Assembly (NCBI RefSeq): GCF_003315135.1
Contig: NZ_QNRK01000002.1
Location: forward strand, 21,344 to 85,343
DNA length: 64,000 nt
Direction of reading: 5' to 3'
DNA from: Roseiarcus fermentans
GTDB lineage: Bacteria > Pseudomonadota > Alphaproteobacteria > Rhizobiales > Beijerinckiaceae
The first letter of the stretch is position 1; the number at the start of each line of letters is the position of its first letter. The notes beneath the pieces were generated by a model. The model had not been told where the DNA came from and did not search any database. It was given only the letters and a program-made list of their open reading frames with translations. Of the stretch, positions 34,297-43,747 are shown in pieces. The translations under genes and the position numbers were made by a program.

Positions 34297-37203
34297 CTAG
34301 GCGTGCGGCTTGTGCACCGCAGCCAGGTCGAGCGGCCCGCCCGCCTGCGCGCCGCCTTTGGCGCCGAAATCGTTGTTCGACTCGACGAAGCTCGATGTCA
34401 ACGGGGCGGTCAAGAGCGAGTACGCCTGCGCGAACGCCGCATCAGCGCCCGATAGGGCGATGTCGCTATCCGCTCCGACGTGGGTCACTCCGAAGATGTC
34501 GCCAGTCAGGTTCCCCGCCAGCGTATAGTGCAACGCGCCGCCGCCACTGAGCTCGACCGTGAGGGTTGTGTCCGACCCTTTCAGGGTCGGCGTCGCGCTG
34601 ATGGCGTTTGTATTTCCAAGCTCGAGGACGTCGCCCTGGGCAAACGACGCGAGCAGGCCGCCATAGGTCGTTGTCGTCGCGTTGTCGATACTGAGCTTGG
34701 CGGCCGAGGCGCTGAGGAAGGTTGCATTTTCGCTCGCGGCGCCGCCGAGCTCGAGCTCCGACCTGGCGCCGATCTCCAGCCGGCCCGCCCCCGAGAGCGC
34801 GCCGGCGACATCGAGGCGCCCGCCGTTCGTTGCTTCGAATACGCCGGCATTCGCGATGGCGCCCGCGCCGTTCAGTGTCAGCGCGCCGGCGGATACGTCG
34901 GCGTCGACCGTGCCGGTGTTGGTCAGCGCCAGGTTGCCGTCTCCGATCGTCCCCGTGCCCTGAATCACGTCGTTGTTGATCAGGGTTTCTCCATTTCCTT
35001 CGAGAACAGCGCCACCCCCGCCGGTCGCGCTCGTCATGTTGACCACGCCGCCGCCGCTCAGCGTCGTCGCTCCGGCCAAGTTCAGTCGCCCTCCGGTCCG
35101 GCCGCCGTTCACCTGAATCGCACCCTCATCGACAATGGCGCCCGAGATGTTGGTGGTCGCGTTGTTGCTCGCGGTAAACGTCGTCCCCCGATAAATGGTG
35201 ACGTTCTTCAACGCGCCGGTCGCGCCCGGGCTTGTCATGAACACACCCGACCCATTGATGCCGCCGCCGGTCAGCGAGCCGTCGGACAGGATGAACTGCC
35301 CTCCCGCATTGATGGTCAGCACGCCCGCCAGTGCGGCGCTCCCGCTGTCGGTGAACGCGCCGCCGACGTTCATGTCGTCGAGAGACAGCGCGCCGCGGGA
35401 CGCGAGCGAGACATTTCCGGTCGCGGTTACCGACTCGGCGGCGCCGGAAAGCATGTACCCCGAGGTGATCGACAGGCTGGCGATGGTCTCGTCCTGCGCC
35501 AGCGTCACGGTTCCGCCGCCCTCGGCGCCGATCACGACATTCGAGGTCTGGCTCGGCGTTGTCCCGTCGCCTGGCGGGCTCCAGTCGGCCGCGCTCGATG
35601 CGTTCCAGGTCCCGCCCCCGACGCGCCAGTCATACGCCGTGGCCGATGACGTCGCCACCGCCTCGAACTGAACCTGTCCGCTGGCTTCGTTGTAGAACAC
35701 TTCGAGCGTGTCGCCGTCGCCGAGGTTCACGCTGTCGCCGTTGCCGGTGTGGCTGCCGAGCGCGCCCTCGGTCTCGACGTCTGCGAACTGGCCGTAAAAA
35801 TGGTCGGCCCCGAAGGTCATCACCGTATAAGTCGTATCCAGGGGGAGGCTGAGCTCGCCGTCGATCAGCAGGGTTCCGCCGGCAAGATTGACGCTGCCGG
35901 ACGAGCCCGGCGTTGCCGGGCCGCCGCTTACAGCGACGACGCTCGACTGCGGCGGGGAAACCCCGGGGACGACGTTGGTCTGGAGGACGCCGGCCCCCGA
36001 CTGGGAGTAGGCGCCGCTCACGCTCAGCGCGCCGGGGTCGCCGTTCAGGCCGCCGACCACGGTTCCGCCGGTGATGTTCAGCGCGCCGACCACCGTTCCG
36101 TCGCCTTGCAGCGAACCTCGGGTGATATCGACAGCCGCCGCGGTCAGCTTGCCGTAGGGGCCGACGACGATTGCGCCTGAGCTGGTCACGTCATTGGTCA
36201 CCACCAGATTGCCAGTCCCCGACGCGGAACCTTCGAGTGTGATGTTGCCGGTATTGGACAGCCCGCCGGCCCCCTTCACCGTCAGCGTGTCCGCGGTCGG
36301 CATGCTGGGCCGGCCGACCGAGACGCCGTACCGGCTGGCGCTGCTGTTGGTCAGATTCCCGCCGATCGTCAGGTTGCTGCCCCCGTACCCGAGCCCGCCG
36401 GTGTTGAACCCGTCGAGGTCCAGGGCGCCGGCGCCGGTGACGCTCAAATTCCCGGTCGTCGCAACCGATGAGCCGTTTTCCAGCCAGAACTCGCCGGAAA
36501 CGCTGGCGAGCCCGGTCAGCGCGCTGTTCGTGCTGGTCGACCCGGCGTCGGCGACGCGCGCGTTCCCCTTGAGCCCCGCGACGCCAAACGGACTCGTGTC
36601 GAGCCACAGCTCGCCATCGACCGTCGTAATCTGGCCGCTCTTGAACTCCAGCAGCGCGTCGCCCTGAAGGATGACCGTCCCGGTCTCCACTCCCGCCGCG
36701 CCAAACCCCGCCGCGGCGTTGGCGACGTTCAGGGTCGCCTGCACACCGGCGCCCCCCGCGATCGTGATCCTGCTGCCGACGCCGTTGGAGAGCCCGCCCG
36801 CTCCTTTCACCGTCACCGTGTCGGCCGACGTGATGCCGTCGTCGATGTCGCCGATAAAGACGCCATAGCTGTTGGTGCTGGTGTTGGTCAGATTCCCGCC
36901 GATCGTCAGGTTCGAGCCCCCGCCGGCGTCGGTGTTGTCCCCGTCGAGATCAACCGTGCCGCTGCCGGAAAGCGCAACGTTTCCGGTGACCGACTGGATC
37001 GTCCCGGGATCCTGAATGTCGAAATTGCCGCCCGTACCGGTGAGCGACCCGACGTTGATCGCTGCGTCGCCGCTCGAGAGTTTGACTGATCCGCTGGCGA
37101 CGACGACAGCGTCGCCGCGGCCCGGATCACCGGGCGGGCTCCAGTCGCCGCCGCTGTTGGCGTACCAATCAGCATTGCCGCCATTCCAGGTCTTCGTCGT
37201 CAT
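34297..37203 (-). CDS. Large beta-strand repeat (adhesin-like) protein
   Basis: A 968-residue Gly/Ser/Thr/Asn-rich protein made almost wholly of short beta-strand repeats such as 'GSNLTIGGNLTNTS', 'VKGAGGLSNTGNI', 'SGALTLNGAGAIANAG'. A 'TWNGGNADW..SPPGDPG' start unit recurs near residue 530 ('TWNASSAADWSPPGDG'), suggesting two fused parallel beta-helix halves. There is no N-terminal Sec signal, few charged residues and almost no Cys; no autotransporter barrel is visible. C-terminal secretion by a type I system is plausible but no such genes lie nearby. Likely a surface or matrix protein; role unproven. Confidence 0.75.
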   Translation of the reverse strand: MTTKTWNGGNADWYANSGGDWSPPGDPGRGDAVVVASGSVKLSSGDAAINVGSLTGTGGNFDIQDPGTIQSVTGNVALSGSGTVDLDGDNTDAGGGSNLTIGGNLTNTSTNSYGVFIGDIDDGITSADTVTVKGAGGLSNGVGSRITIAGGAGVQATLNVANAAAGFGAAGVETGTVILQGDALLEFKSGQITTVDGELWLDTSPFGVAGLKGNARVADAGSTSTNSALTGLASVSGEFWLENGSSVATTGNLSVTGAGALDLDGFNTGGLGYGGSNLTIGGNLTNSSASRYGVSVGRPSMPTADTLTVKGAGGLSNTGNITLEGSASGTGNLVVTNDVTSSGAIVVGPYGKLTAAAVDITRGSLQGDGTVVGALNITGGTVVGGLNGDPGALSVSGAYSQSGAGVLQTNVVPGVSPPQSSVVAVSGGPATPGSSGSVNLAGGTLLIDGELSLPLDTTYTVMTFGADHFYGQFADVETEGALGSHTGNGDSVNLGDGDTLEVFYNEASGQVQFEAVATSSATAYDWRVGGGTWNASSAADWSPPGDGTTPSQTSNVVIGAEGGGTVTLAQDETIASLSITSGYMLSGAAESVTATGNVSLASRGALSLDDMNVGGAFTDSGSAALAGVLTINAGGQFILSDGSLTGGGINGSGVFMTSPGATGALKNVTIYRGTTFTASNNATTNISGAIVDEGAIQVNGGRTGGRLNLAGATTLSGGGVVNMTSATGGGGAVLEGNGETLINNDVIQGTGTIGDGNLALTNTGTVDADVSAGALTLNGAGAIANAGVFEATNGGRLDVAGALSGAGRLEIGARSELELGGAASENATFLSASAAKLSIDNATTTTYGGLLASFAQGDVLELGNTNAISATPTLKGSDTTLTVELSGGGALHYTLAGNLTGDIFGVTHVGADSDIALSGADAAFAQAYSLLTAPLTSSFVESNNDFGAKGGAQAGGPLDLAAVHKPHA

Positions 37204-38167
37204 GGCGCTCTCCCTTAAGAAATAAATAATCCTTAATACATCCCCTTCAACACGGCCACTCGTTCCAGAAGTTAACGCATCTATATAAAACGTTGCCGTC
37301 TATAGACTCTTACAAGAGAAAATTTTGCAGCTGAGGCGCGCAATCGTTGCATAAGGCGCGCGATACAGCAATATCGAAAATCGACTGATGCTTCGGGACG
37401 TAACGAACGTCTTGGTCCGCATTTGCACCATGAGCTTGTTGCGATGGGATCCGGAGCAACAGGCGTCGCGACCACAGCGGCTCGACGGCGGCCTCGCTGT
37501 CGTGGGCTGCTGAAGTGTCGCAGCGCACGCTATCGCCACGCGCAGGGCGGCGGCTTGGAAGAATCTCGTCCCGCGACGCCGACCTTCCGCAGACGAAATT
37601 GCGCAATGTCCGGCCGGAAAACGCGGCGACCGCCTCGGCGACCTTCCCCGGCGATCTGGAGTTGAAGGATGGCAGGTTCGCCGTGCTCGCCGCCAAGAGA
37701 GGGGAGGTCCGCCCCTCGATCCGATCGCACGTATCGACGCTGCAGCGACGCTCTGTCATTCGACGCCTTGCCCGCGCCGTCGCTTCACCTCCAGCGTCGT
37801 TCGGCGTTGCGTCGCCGCCGGGCCGCTTCGCGGTCAAGCGTCGGCGACGGCCCTCCGGATCCCGCCGTCGCAGGGATGACACGGCGGCGCCGGCGCCGAC
37901 CGCTCGACCATGCCGGCGCCTGTTTCGAAGCCGCCGCGCGAGATGCGTGTCACGCCCGGCGCATCGGCCGCCGGCCGCGATCCGGCGCATTGCTTCCGTA
38001 GCGGAACGACCACCAACGGCGCGTCAGGCTCGAGTCGGTCGTCCGTCGACCGACGCGAGCGACGGGTCGCCGAGCGAAAGACTCGCGCCGTTGGCTGGCG
38101 GCTCTCATTCGATCAGCCCGTCAACGGTTGCGTCCGCCATTCCCTCAACCGACCGACCCGAAGGCGC
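37204..38167. other. Intergenic region upstream of the beta-repeat protein
   Basis: Nearly 1 kb with no gene I can support. 37215-37330 is AT-rich (AAGAAATAAATAATCCTTAA) and is the likely promoter of the adhesin-like gene. The remainder translates only to Arg/Ala-rich frames without family resemblance. Confidence 0.5.
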
Positions 38168-39223
38168 TCACCCCTTCAGATACGGCTTGTGCAGCACGAG
38201 ATCGGCGGCGTTGAAGCGGTCGTTCGCCGTCCAGGACTGATGCCAGTAGGGGTAGAGCAGCGGCGGCTGGCTGACCTTGTCGAGCCGCGCCCGCTCCTCG
38301 TCGGAGAGCTGGACCTCGACGCAGGCGAGGTTGTCGCGGAACTGCGCCTCGGTGCGCCCGCCGACGATCAGCGACGTCACCGTCGGGCGCTGAAGCTCCC
38401 AGGCGAGCGCGATCTGGGCCGCCGAAACCCCGTGCGCCTCGCCGATCGAGACGAGCTCGTCGACGATGTCCCAGAGCGCGTTCTCGTCGCGCACCGGCGG
38501 CTCGGTCCAGCCGGAGACCTGCCGCGTGCCGTCGGGCGCGGATTTGTCGCGCCGATGCTTTCCCGACAGCAGGCCCCCGGCCAGCGGGCTCCAGACCAGG
38601 ACGCCGAGGCCCTGATCCGCCGCGATCGGCAGAAGCTCGTACTCCGCCTCGCGAGCCTGAAGGGTGTAGTGGATCTGCTCCGAGACGAAGGGGACGCGGC
38701 CGTCGCGTCGCGCCACCTCCATCGCCTTCATCATGTGCCAGCCGGAAAAATTCGAGCAGCCGACATAGCGCACCTTGCCCGACCGGACGAGCGTGTCGAG
38801 CGCCTCCATCGTCTCCTCGAGCGGCGTCAGCCCGTCCCACTGGTGAAGCTGATAGAGATCGATCACATCGGTGCGCAGCCGCCTGAGGCTCGCCTCGCAT
38901 TCGGCGATCAGGTGCCAGCGCGACGAGCCGCGGTCGTTCGGCCCCGAACCCATCGGAAAGCGGGCCTTGGTGGCGATCAGCATGCCCGGCTTCCGGATGG
39001 GCATGGCCTCGCCGATCATCTCCTCCGACCGGCCGGCCGAGTAGATGTTGGCGGTGTCGATCAGGTTGACGCCGGCGTCGGCGACGATGTCGATCAGTCG
39101 CCGCACCTCGTCGAGCGACACGTCGCCGACCTTGGCGAACGCGCCCTTGCCGCCGAAGGTCATCGTCCCCATGGTGAGAACCGAGACCTTGAGGCCCGAA
39201 CGGCCGAGCTGCCGGTATTCCAT
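38168..39223 (-). CDS. Aldo/keto reductase
   Basis: A 351-residue AKR of the AKR11/12-like 'oxidoreductase' branch. TIM-barrel marks: 'MEYRQLGRSGLKVS' opening, catalytic-tetrad segments 'DTANIYSAGRSEEMIG' (Asp, Tyr), 'ATKAR' (Lys) and 'LYQLHQWD' (His), and 'SLIVGGRTEAQFRDNL' near the C-terminus. It reduces an aldehyde or ketone with NADPH. Start 39223 is used because AAGGAG sits 6 bases upstream; the ATG at 39229 is too close to it. Divergent from the DsbA-like gene. Confidence 0.9.
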   Translation of the reverse strand: MEYRQLGRSGLKVSVLTMGTMTFGGKGAFAKVGDVSLDEVRRLIDIVADAGVNLIDTANIYSAGRSEEMIGEAMPIRKPGMLIATKARFPMGSGPNDRGSSRWHLIAECEASLRRLRTDVIDLYQLHQWDGLTPLEETMEALDTLVRSGKVRYVGCSNFSGWHMMKAMEVARRDGRVPFVSEQIHYTLQAREAEYELLPIAADQGLGVLVWSPLAGGLLSGKHRRDKSAPDGTRQVSGWTEPPVRDENALWDIVDELVSIGEAHGVSAAQIALAWELQRPTVTSLIVGGRTEAQFRDNLACVEVQLSDEERARLDKVSQPPLLYPYWHQSWTANDRFNAADLVLHKPYLKG

Positions 39224-39401
39224 CGCCATCTCCTTCGCATCTGTCGGGCGGGAGCTAACATGCCACCGCGCGTCCGCCAAGATCGCCAGGCGGGCGCGAA
39301 CGAAGACGTGAACGCCGGACGGGCGCGGGGGTTGCCGCTCGACCGGCTTTATGAGCAATGTCCCGGCCGTTCGCAAGAATCCCGATCTCCAGGAGCCCCG
39401 C

Positions 39402-40049
39402 ATGGCTTTCGCTTCCCTTCGCCGCCTGGCCGCCGCCGCTTTGATGGCGGCTGCGTTCTCAGCCAGCGCCGGCGCGGCCGACGCGCCGCAGCCCGACCGC
39501 ACCGTCGACATGGCCAAGCTCCTTCAGCCGGGCGACCTGAAGGAGCTGACAATCGGCGATCCGGGCGGCGTCGCGGTGGTGGAATACGCGTCCCTGACCT
39601 GCCCGCATTGCGCGGTGTTCAGCAAGGAGACGCTGCCGCAGCTCAAGAAGGATTACATCGACACCGGCAAGGTCCGATACGTCTTCCGGGAGTTTTCCCG
39701 CAACACGCTCGACGTGGCGGCGTTCGTCCTCGCCCGCTGCCTCGGCGACGACAAGGCGTTCGCGGCCGACGAGCTCTTGTTCGCGCAGCAGGACAAGTGG
39801 GCCTTCGTCGACAAGCCGCTCGAGCCGCTGATCGCAGCGATGCGCTCGACCGGCATGACGAAGGACCAGGCGACGCAATGCCTCAACAACCAGAAGCTCG
39901 CCGACGGCGTCGTCGCGGTCGCCAAGCGCGCCAACGACGAGGTCAAGCTCACCGGCACGCCGACCTTCGTCATCGACGGCAAGGTCTACGGGGGCGAACT
40001 GACGTTCGACCAGATGAAGGCGATCCTGGATCCGCTGGTGAAGAAGTGA
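39402..40049 (+). CDS. DsbA-family thiol:disulfide protein
   Basis: A 215-residue periplasmic thioredoxin-fold protein. Signal peptide to about residue 26, active site CPHC (Cys67, Cys70) in 'YASLTCPHCAVFSKE', and the cis-Pro loop 'GTPTFVIDG'. The family (Thioredoxin_4/DsbA-like) oxidises or isomerises disulfides in exported proteins, a possible link to the many Cys-containing exported proteins in this window. GGAG is 8 bases upstream of ATG 39402; the earlier in-frame ATG at 39351 would bury the signal peptide. Confidence 0.9.
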   Translation: MAFASLRRLAAAALMAAAFSASAGAADAPQPDRTVDMAKLLQPGDLKELTIGDPGGVAVVEYASLTCPHCAVFSKETLPQLKKDYIDTGKVRYVFREFSRNTLDVAAFVLARCLGDDKAFAADELLFAQQDKWAFVDKPLEPLIAAMRSTGMTKDQATQCLNNQKLADGVVAVAKRANDEVKLTGTPTFVIDGKVYGGELTFDQMKAILDPLVKK

Positions 40050-40290
40050 GGCTCCGGACCTCGGACGACGCCCACCCACCCGTCGGATCGCGAATTGGAT
40101 CAGCGCCGGAACGGCGCCGCCGGTCAGATCGGAGCGTGCGGAAAACAACGCCGTGCGAGGTCGCCTTGCCCGCGGCGATGCGCCAGGACTCGGGGCCCCG
40201 GTGATACCTGCGCAGGTTGCCGTTCCGGTCAGCGCCCTGTAGACCGTTCGTATCGGCGCGTATCGCGCCCAGGACCGGCACGGGTGCAGA

Positions 40291-42801
40291 GTGAAACACG
40301 ATTTGCTCCGCCAGACGCTTGCCCTGTCCGTCCTCGCGCTGCTGTCCGCGAGCCTGTCGGCTTCGGCTCAGCAGATCACCGGCGCGCCCGGCTCTCCCAG
40401 CGCCACGGTTACGATCGACGGAAGCCAGCTGCCGCCGCCGCCGCCGCCATTTGGCGGCGTCATCAAGGAGACGGCGGCCGAGTCGACGCCGTACTGGCCT
40501 GCGCGGGTCGTTCCGCCCAAGGGCGCGCCGAACGTCCTGCTGATCTTGACGGACGACCAGGGTTACGGCGTCTCCGGCACATTCGGCGGCGTCATCCCGA
40601 CGCCGGCGCTCGATCGCATCGCGGCGGCCGGCTTGCGCTACACCCAGTTCCACTCGACGGCTCTCTGCTCGCCGACGCGCGCAGCGCTGATCACCGGGCG
40701 CAACCATCACGAAGTCGGCTACGGCGTGATCGGCGAATTGTCGACCGGCTATCCGGGCTACGATTCCATCATCGGCCCCGACAGCGCCTCGATCGGCAGG
40801 ATCCTGCGCGACAACGGCTATGCGACCTCCTGGTTCGGCAAGGACCACAACATCCCGACCTACCAGTACAGCGCGGCCGGCCCCTTCACCCAGTGGCCGG
40901 TCGGACTGGGGTTCGAGTATTTCTATGGCTTTCTCGGCGGCGAAACCGACCAGTGGACGCCCTATCTCTACCGCAACACGAGCCCGGTTTATCCCTGGGT
41001 CGGCAAGCCCGGCTACAATCTGACCACCGATCTCGCGGACGATGCGATCCATCATATGCGGGAGCTCAACGCCGCCGCGCCCGACACGCCCTTCTTTGTC
41101 TACTACGCGCCGGGCGGCAGCCATTCGCCACACCAGCCGACGCAAGAATGGATCGACAAGTTCCACGGCAAGTTCGACATGGGCTGGGAAAAGCTGCGCG
41201 AGGAGATTTTCGCCAACCAGAAGCGCCTCGGCGTGATCCCGCCGGAGACGCAACTCACACCGTGGCCCGACGGCCAGGACGCCTACGGCGGCGCCAAGCT
41301 GCCGCGATGGGATTCGCTCTCCCTGATCCAGAAGAGGCTTTACGCGCGTGAGGCTGAAGTGTTCGCCGGCTACACCGCCTACACCGACCATGAGATCGGT
41401 CGCGTGATCCAGGAGGTCCAGGACGAGGGCAAGCTCGACAACACGCTGATCATCTACATTGTCGGCGACAACGGCACCAGCGCCGAGGGCACGCTCGAAG
41501 GCACCTTCAACCAGCTCACGGCCTACAACGGCATTCTGACGCTGCCGGAGGTCGTGCAGATGCTCCATTACGAGGACTGGGGCTCGCACGCCACCTATCC
41601 GCACATGTCGGTCGCCTGGTCGTGGGCGTTCGACACCCCGTTCAAGTGGACCAAGCAGGTGGCGTCGCATTTCGGCGGCACGCGGCAGGGGCTGGCGATT
41701 TCCTGGCCGGGTCACATCGACGACGCCGGCGGACTCCGCTCCCAGTTTCATCACATGATCGACGTCGCGCCGACCATCCTCGACGCCGCAGGGATCAAGG
41801 CGCCGACGACGGTCGACGGCATTGCGCAAAAGCCGATCGAAGGGGTGAGCATGGCCTACACGTTCGCCAAGGCGAACGGCAACGCGCCCTCTCGGCGCGA
41901 CACGCAGTATTTCGAGATGGTCGGCAACCGCGCCATCTACCACGACGGCTGGATCGCCGCGACTACGCCGCCCGCCGCGCCCTGGCTGCTCGCGACCGGC
42001 AAGCTGCCCGACGTCGAAACGGGTTACAACTGGGAACTCTACAACATCGCCAAAGACTATTCCGAGTTCGACGACCTCGCCGCGAAGATGCCGGACAAGC
42101 TCAAGCAGATGCAGGCGCTGTTCAAGACCGAGGCGGCCGCGAACGGCGTCTATCCGCTGGATAATTCGGGCTTTTCACGCGCGTTGACGGCTCGCCCGAG
42201 CGCCACGTCCGGCAAGACGGAATTCACCTACGTCGGCGAAAACATCGGCATTCCGGTCGGCAATGCGCCCAGCATTCTGGACCGCGACTATACGATCACG
42301 GCAGACGTGACGATTCCCGAAGGCGGCGCCGAGGGCATGATCGTGACCCTCGGCGGTCGCTTCGGCGGCTACGGCCTCTACCTGCTCAAGGGCAAGCCGG
42401 TGTTCGACTACAACTTCCTCGATCTGAAGCAGACGCGATGGGAAGGCGGGGTGACGGGCGAGGACCTGTTCACCCGGCCGCTGGCGCCGGGCAAACACAG
42501 AATCGTGTTCGACTTCAAATACGACGGACCCGGACTCGCCAAGGGCGGCACAGGCGTCCTGTCCGTCGATGGACACGAACTGTCGAAGAAGACCATCGAG
42601 CACACGATCCCGTTGCTGATGTCCGTGGACGAGACATTCGACGTCGGGGCCGATACCCGCACCCCGGTGGACGACAGCTACGACGTGCCGTTCCGCTTCA
42701 CCGGCGCAATCGACAAGCTGACGTTCGATCTTGGACCGTCACAGATCAAGGAATCGGACAAGCCGGCGATCGACGAAGGGATGAAAAAATCCGACAACTG
42801 A
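40291..42801 (+). CDS. Type I sulfatase (arylsulfatase-like)
   Basis: An 836-residue exported sulfatase starting at GTG 40291 with a signal peptide to about residue 26. The alkaline-phosphatase-like fold shows 'NVLLILTDDQGYG' (metal Asp pair) and CSPTR at 126-130, where Cys126 is the residue converted to formylglycine. 'GRNHHEVGYG', 'WFGKDHN' and 'VGDNGTS' complete the active site. From about residue 660 a beta-rich C-terminal domain follows ('YTITADVTIPEGGAEGMIV'). It hydrolyses sulfate esters in the periplasm. It needs an FGE from elsewhere. One-base overlap with the next gene. Confidence 0.93.
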   Translation: MKHDLLRQTLALSVLALLSASLSASAQQITGAPGSPSATVTIDGSQLPPPPPPFGGVIKETAAESTPYWPARVVPPKGAPNVLLILTDDQGYGVSGTFGGVIPTPALDRIAAAGLRYTQFHSTALCSPTRAALITGRNHHEVGYGVIGELSTGYPGYDSIIGPDSASIGRILRDNGYATSWFGKDHNIPTYQYSAAGPFTQWPVGLGFEYFYGFLGGETDQWTPYLYRNTSPVYPWVGKPGYNLTTDLADDAIHHMRELNAAAPDTPFFVYYAPGGSHSPHQPTQEWIDKFHGKFDMGWEKLREEIFANQKRLGVIPPETQLTPWPDGQDAYGGAKLPRWDSLSLIQKRLYAREAEVFAGYTAYTDHEIGRVIQEVQDEGKLDNTLIIYIVGDNGTSAEGTLEGTFNQLTAYNGILTLPEVVQMLHYEDWGSHATYPHMSVAWSWAFDTPFKWTKQVASHFGGTRQGLAISWPGHIDDAGGLRSQFHHMIDVAPTILDAAGIKAPTTVDGIAQKPIEGVSMAYTFAKANGNAPSRRDTQYFEMVGNRAIYHDGWIAATTPPAAPWLLATGKLPDVETGYNWELYNIAKDYSEFDDLAAKMPDKLKQMQALFKTEAAANGVYPLDNSGFSRALTARPSATSGKTEFTYVGENIGIPVGNAPSILDRDYTITADVTIPEGGAEGMIVTLGGRFGGYGLYLLKGKPVFDYNFLDLKQTRWEGGVTGEDLFTRPLAPGKHRIVFDFKYDGPGLAKGGTGVLSVDGHELSKKTIEHTIPLLMSVDETFDVGADTRTPVDDSYDVPFRFTGAIDKLTFDLGPSQIKESDKPAIDEGMKKSDN

Positions 42802-43196
42802 TGGGCGCAAACCTGCTTGCGGGCCTGAACAACGTGAACCGCTTTCTCGCGCTGACGGCCGCCATCGAAGCGGGGGCCGGGTTGGCGCTGATCGCCGCTC
42901 CCGAGGCCGTCGTCAGGCTGCTGCTCGGGGCCGGCGTCTCCGGCGCGGCGATCGCCCTTGGCCGCGTCGCCGGAGTGGCCCTGCTCGCGCTCGGCGTCGC
43001 CTGTTGGCTGGCGCGCGGCAAAGAGACGGGCGCACTGGTCAGCGCGATGCTGATCTACAATTGCGGCGTGGCGGTCGTGATCGGAATGGCCGGCCTCGGC
43101 TCGGGAACCGTCGGCGTCCTCTTGTGGCCCGCCGTCGCGTTGCATGTCGCGATGGGGATCTGGAGCGCCATGATCCGTCGAGGGCGTTTCGCCTGA
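42801..43196 (+). CDS. Small four-helix membrane protein coupled to sulfatase
   Basis: A 131-residue protein with four apolar helices ('LALTAAIEAGAGLALIAAPEAVV', 'IALGRVAGVALLALGVACWLA', 'GALVSAMLIYNCGVAVVIGMAG', 'VGVLLWPAVALHVAMGIWSAM', quoted in outline). Its ATG shares a base with the sulfatase TGA, so translation is coupled. Similar small proteins often sit beside oxidoreductases and hydrolases in Rhizobiales, but I cannot assign a role. Inner membrane. Confidence 0.78.
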   Translation: MGANLLAGLNNVNRFLALTAAIEAGAGLALIAAPEAVVRLLLGAGVSGAAIALGRVAGVALLALGVACWLARGKETGALVSAMLIYNCGVAVVIGMAGLGSGTVGVLLWPAVALHVAMGIWSAMIRRGRFA

Positions 43197-43400
43197 CGAT
43201 GGCGAGAGCGGCGCGTCTGAGGCGTTCGCCGTGCGGCCGGTTTCGGCTCACTCCGACCGGGCCGGGGCGGCAGGACGCGCGTCGATCGCCGGCGGCGCCG
43301 GGCCATTCTCGACCAGCGCACACCCGCCCATGGAGCCAGATGGCGCCGCCGCTCGCGCTCGATTCCGCCGCAACCTGAAAACGGGAACCCACACGCCCCC

Positions 43401-43700
43401 TCAACCCTCCGGCGACATCCCCCGCCCCGGCAGCCTGTCGGCGAGGCGGTCGTCCTCGACGCCCTGCTCGACGATCCGCTCGCCCGGCATGCCGACCGGC
43501 ACGCCGTGCTCGAAGGCGACCTCGGGCGGTTCGTCGATCGGCGGCTCGAACGGGTCGAGCGGCAGCGCGTCGATCGACTCGTCGCCCTCGATCTCGCGCC
43601 GCGCCGCGTACCAGAACTCCTCGCTGCGCCCCTGCGGGCATCCGGCGCGCTCCCACAGGGCATGGGCGCGCTCGCGGATCGCGTCCCGGCGTTCGTCCAT
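43401..43700 (-). CDS. DUF2934 domain protein
   Basis: A 99-residue acidic protein beginning 'MDERRDAIRERAHALWERAGCPQGRSEEFWYAARRE', cited in outline, which is the DUF2934 helical motif (RAxxLWxxxGxPxGRxxxxWxxAxxE) at residues 5-36. The rest is acidic and Pro-rich without clear structure. The family is common in Rhizobiales and has no known function; a stress-related or DNA-associated role is sometimes guessed but not shown here. GGAGAATGAG precedes ATG 43700. It lies 47 bp after amrS on the same strand, so it may share its transcript. Confidence 0.8.
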   Translation of the reverse strand: MDERRDAIRERAHALWERAGCPQGRSEEFWYAARREIEGDESIDALPLDPFEPPIDEPPEVAFEHGVPVGMPGERIVEQGVEDDRLADRLPGRGMSPEG

Positions 43701-43747
43701 CTCATTCTCCCCGCTCGCTCCGAGCCTCGCCGCGCCTCGCTTCCGCG

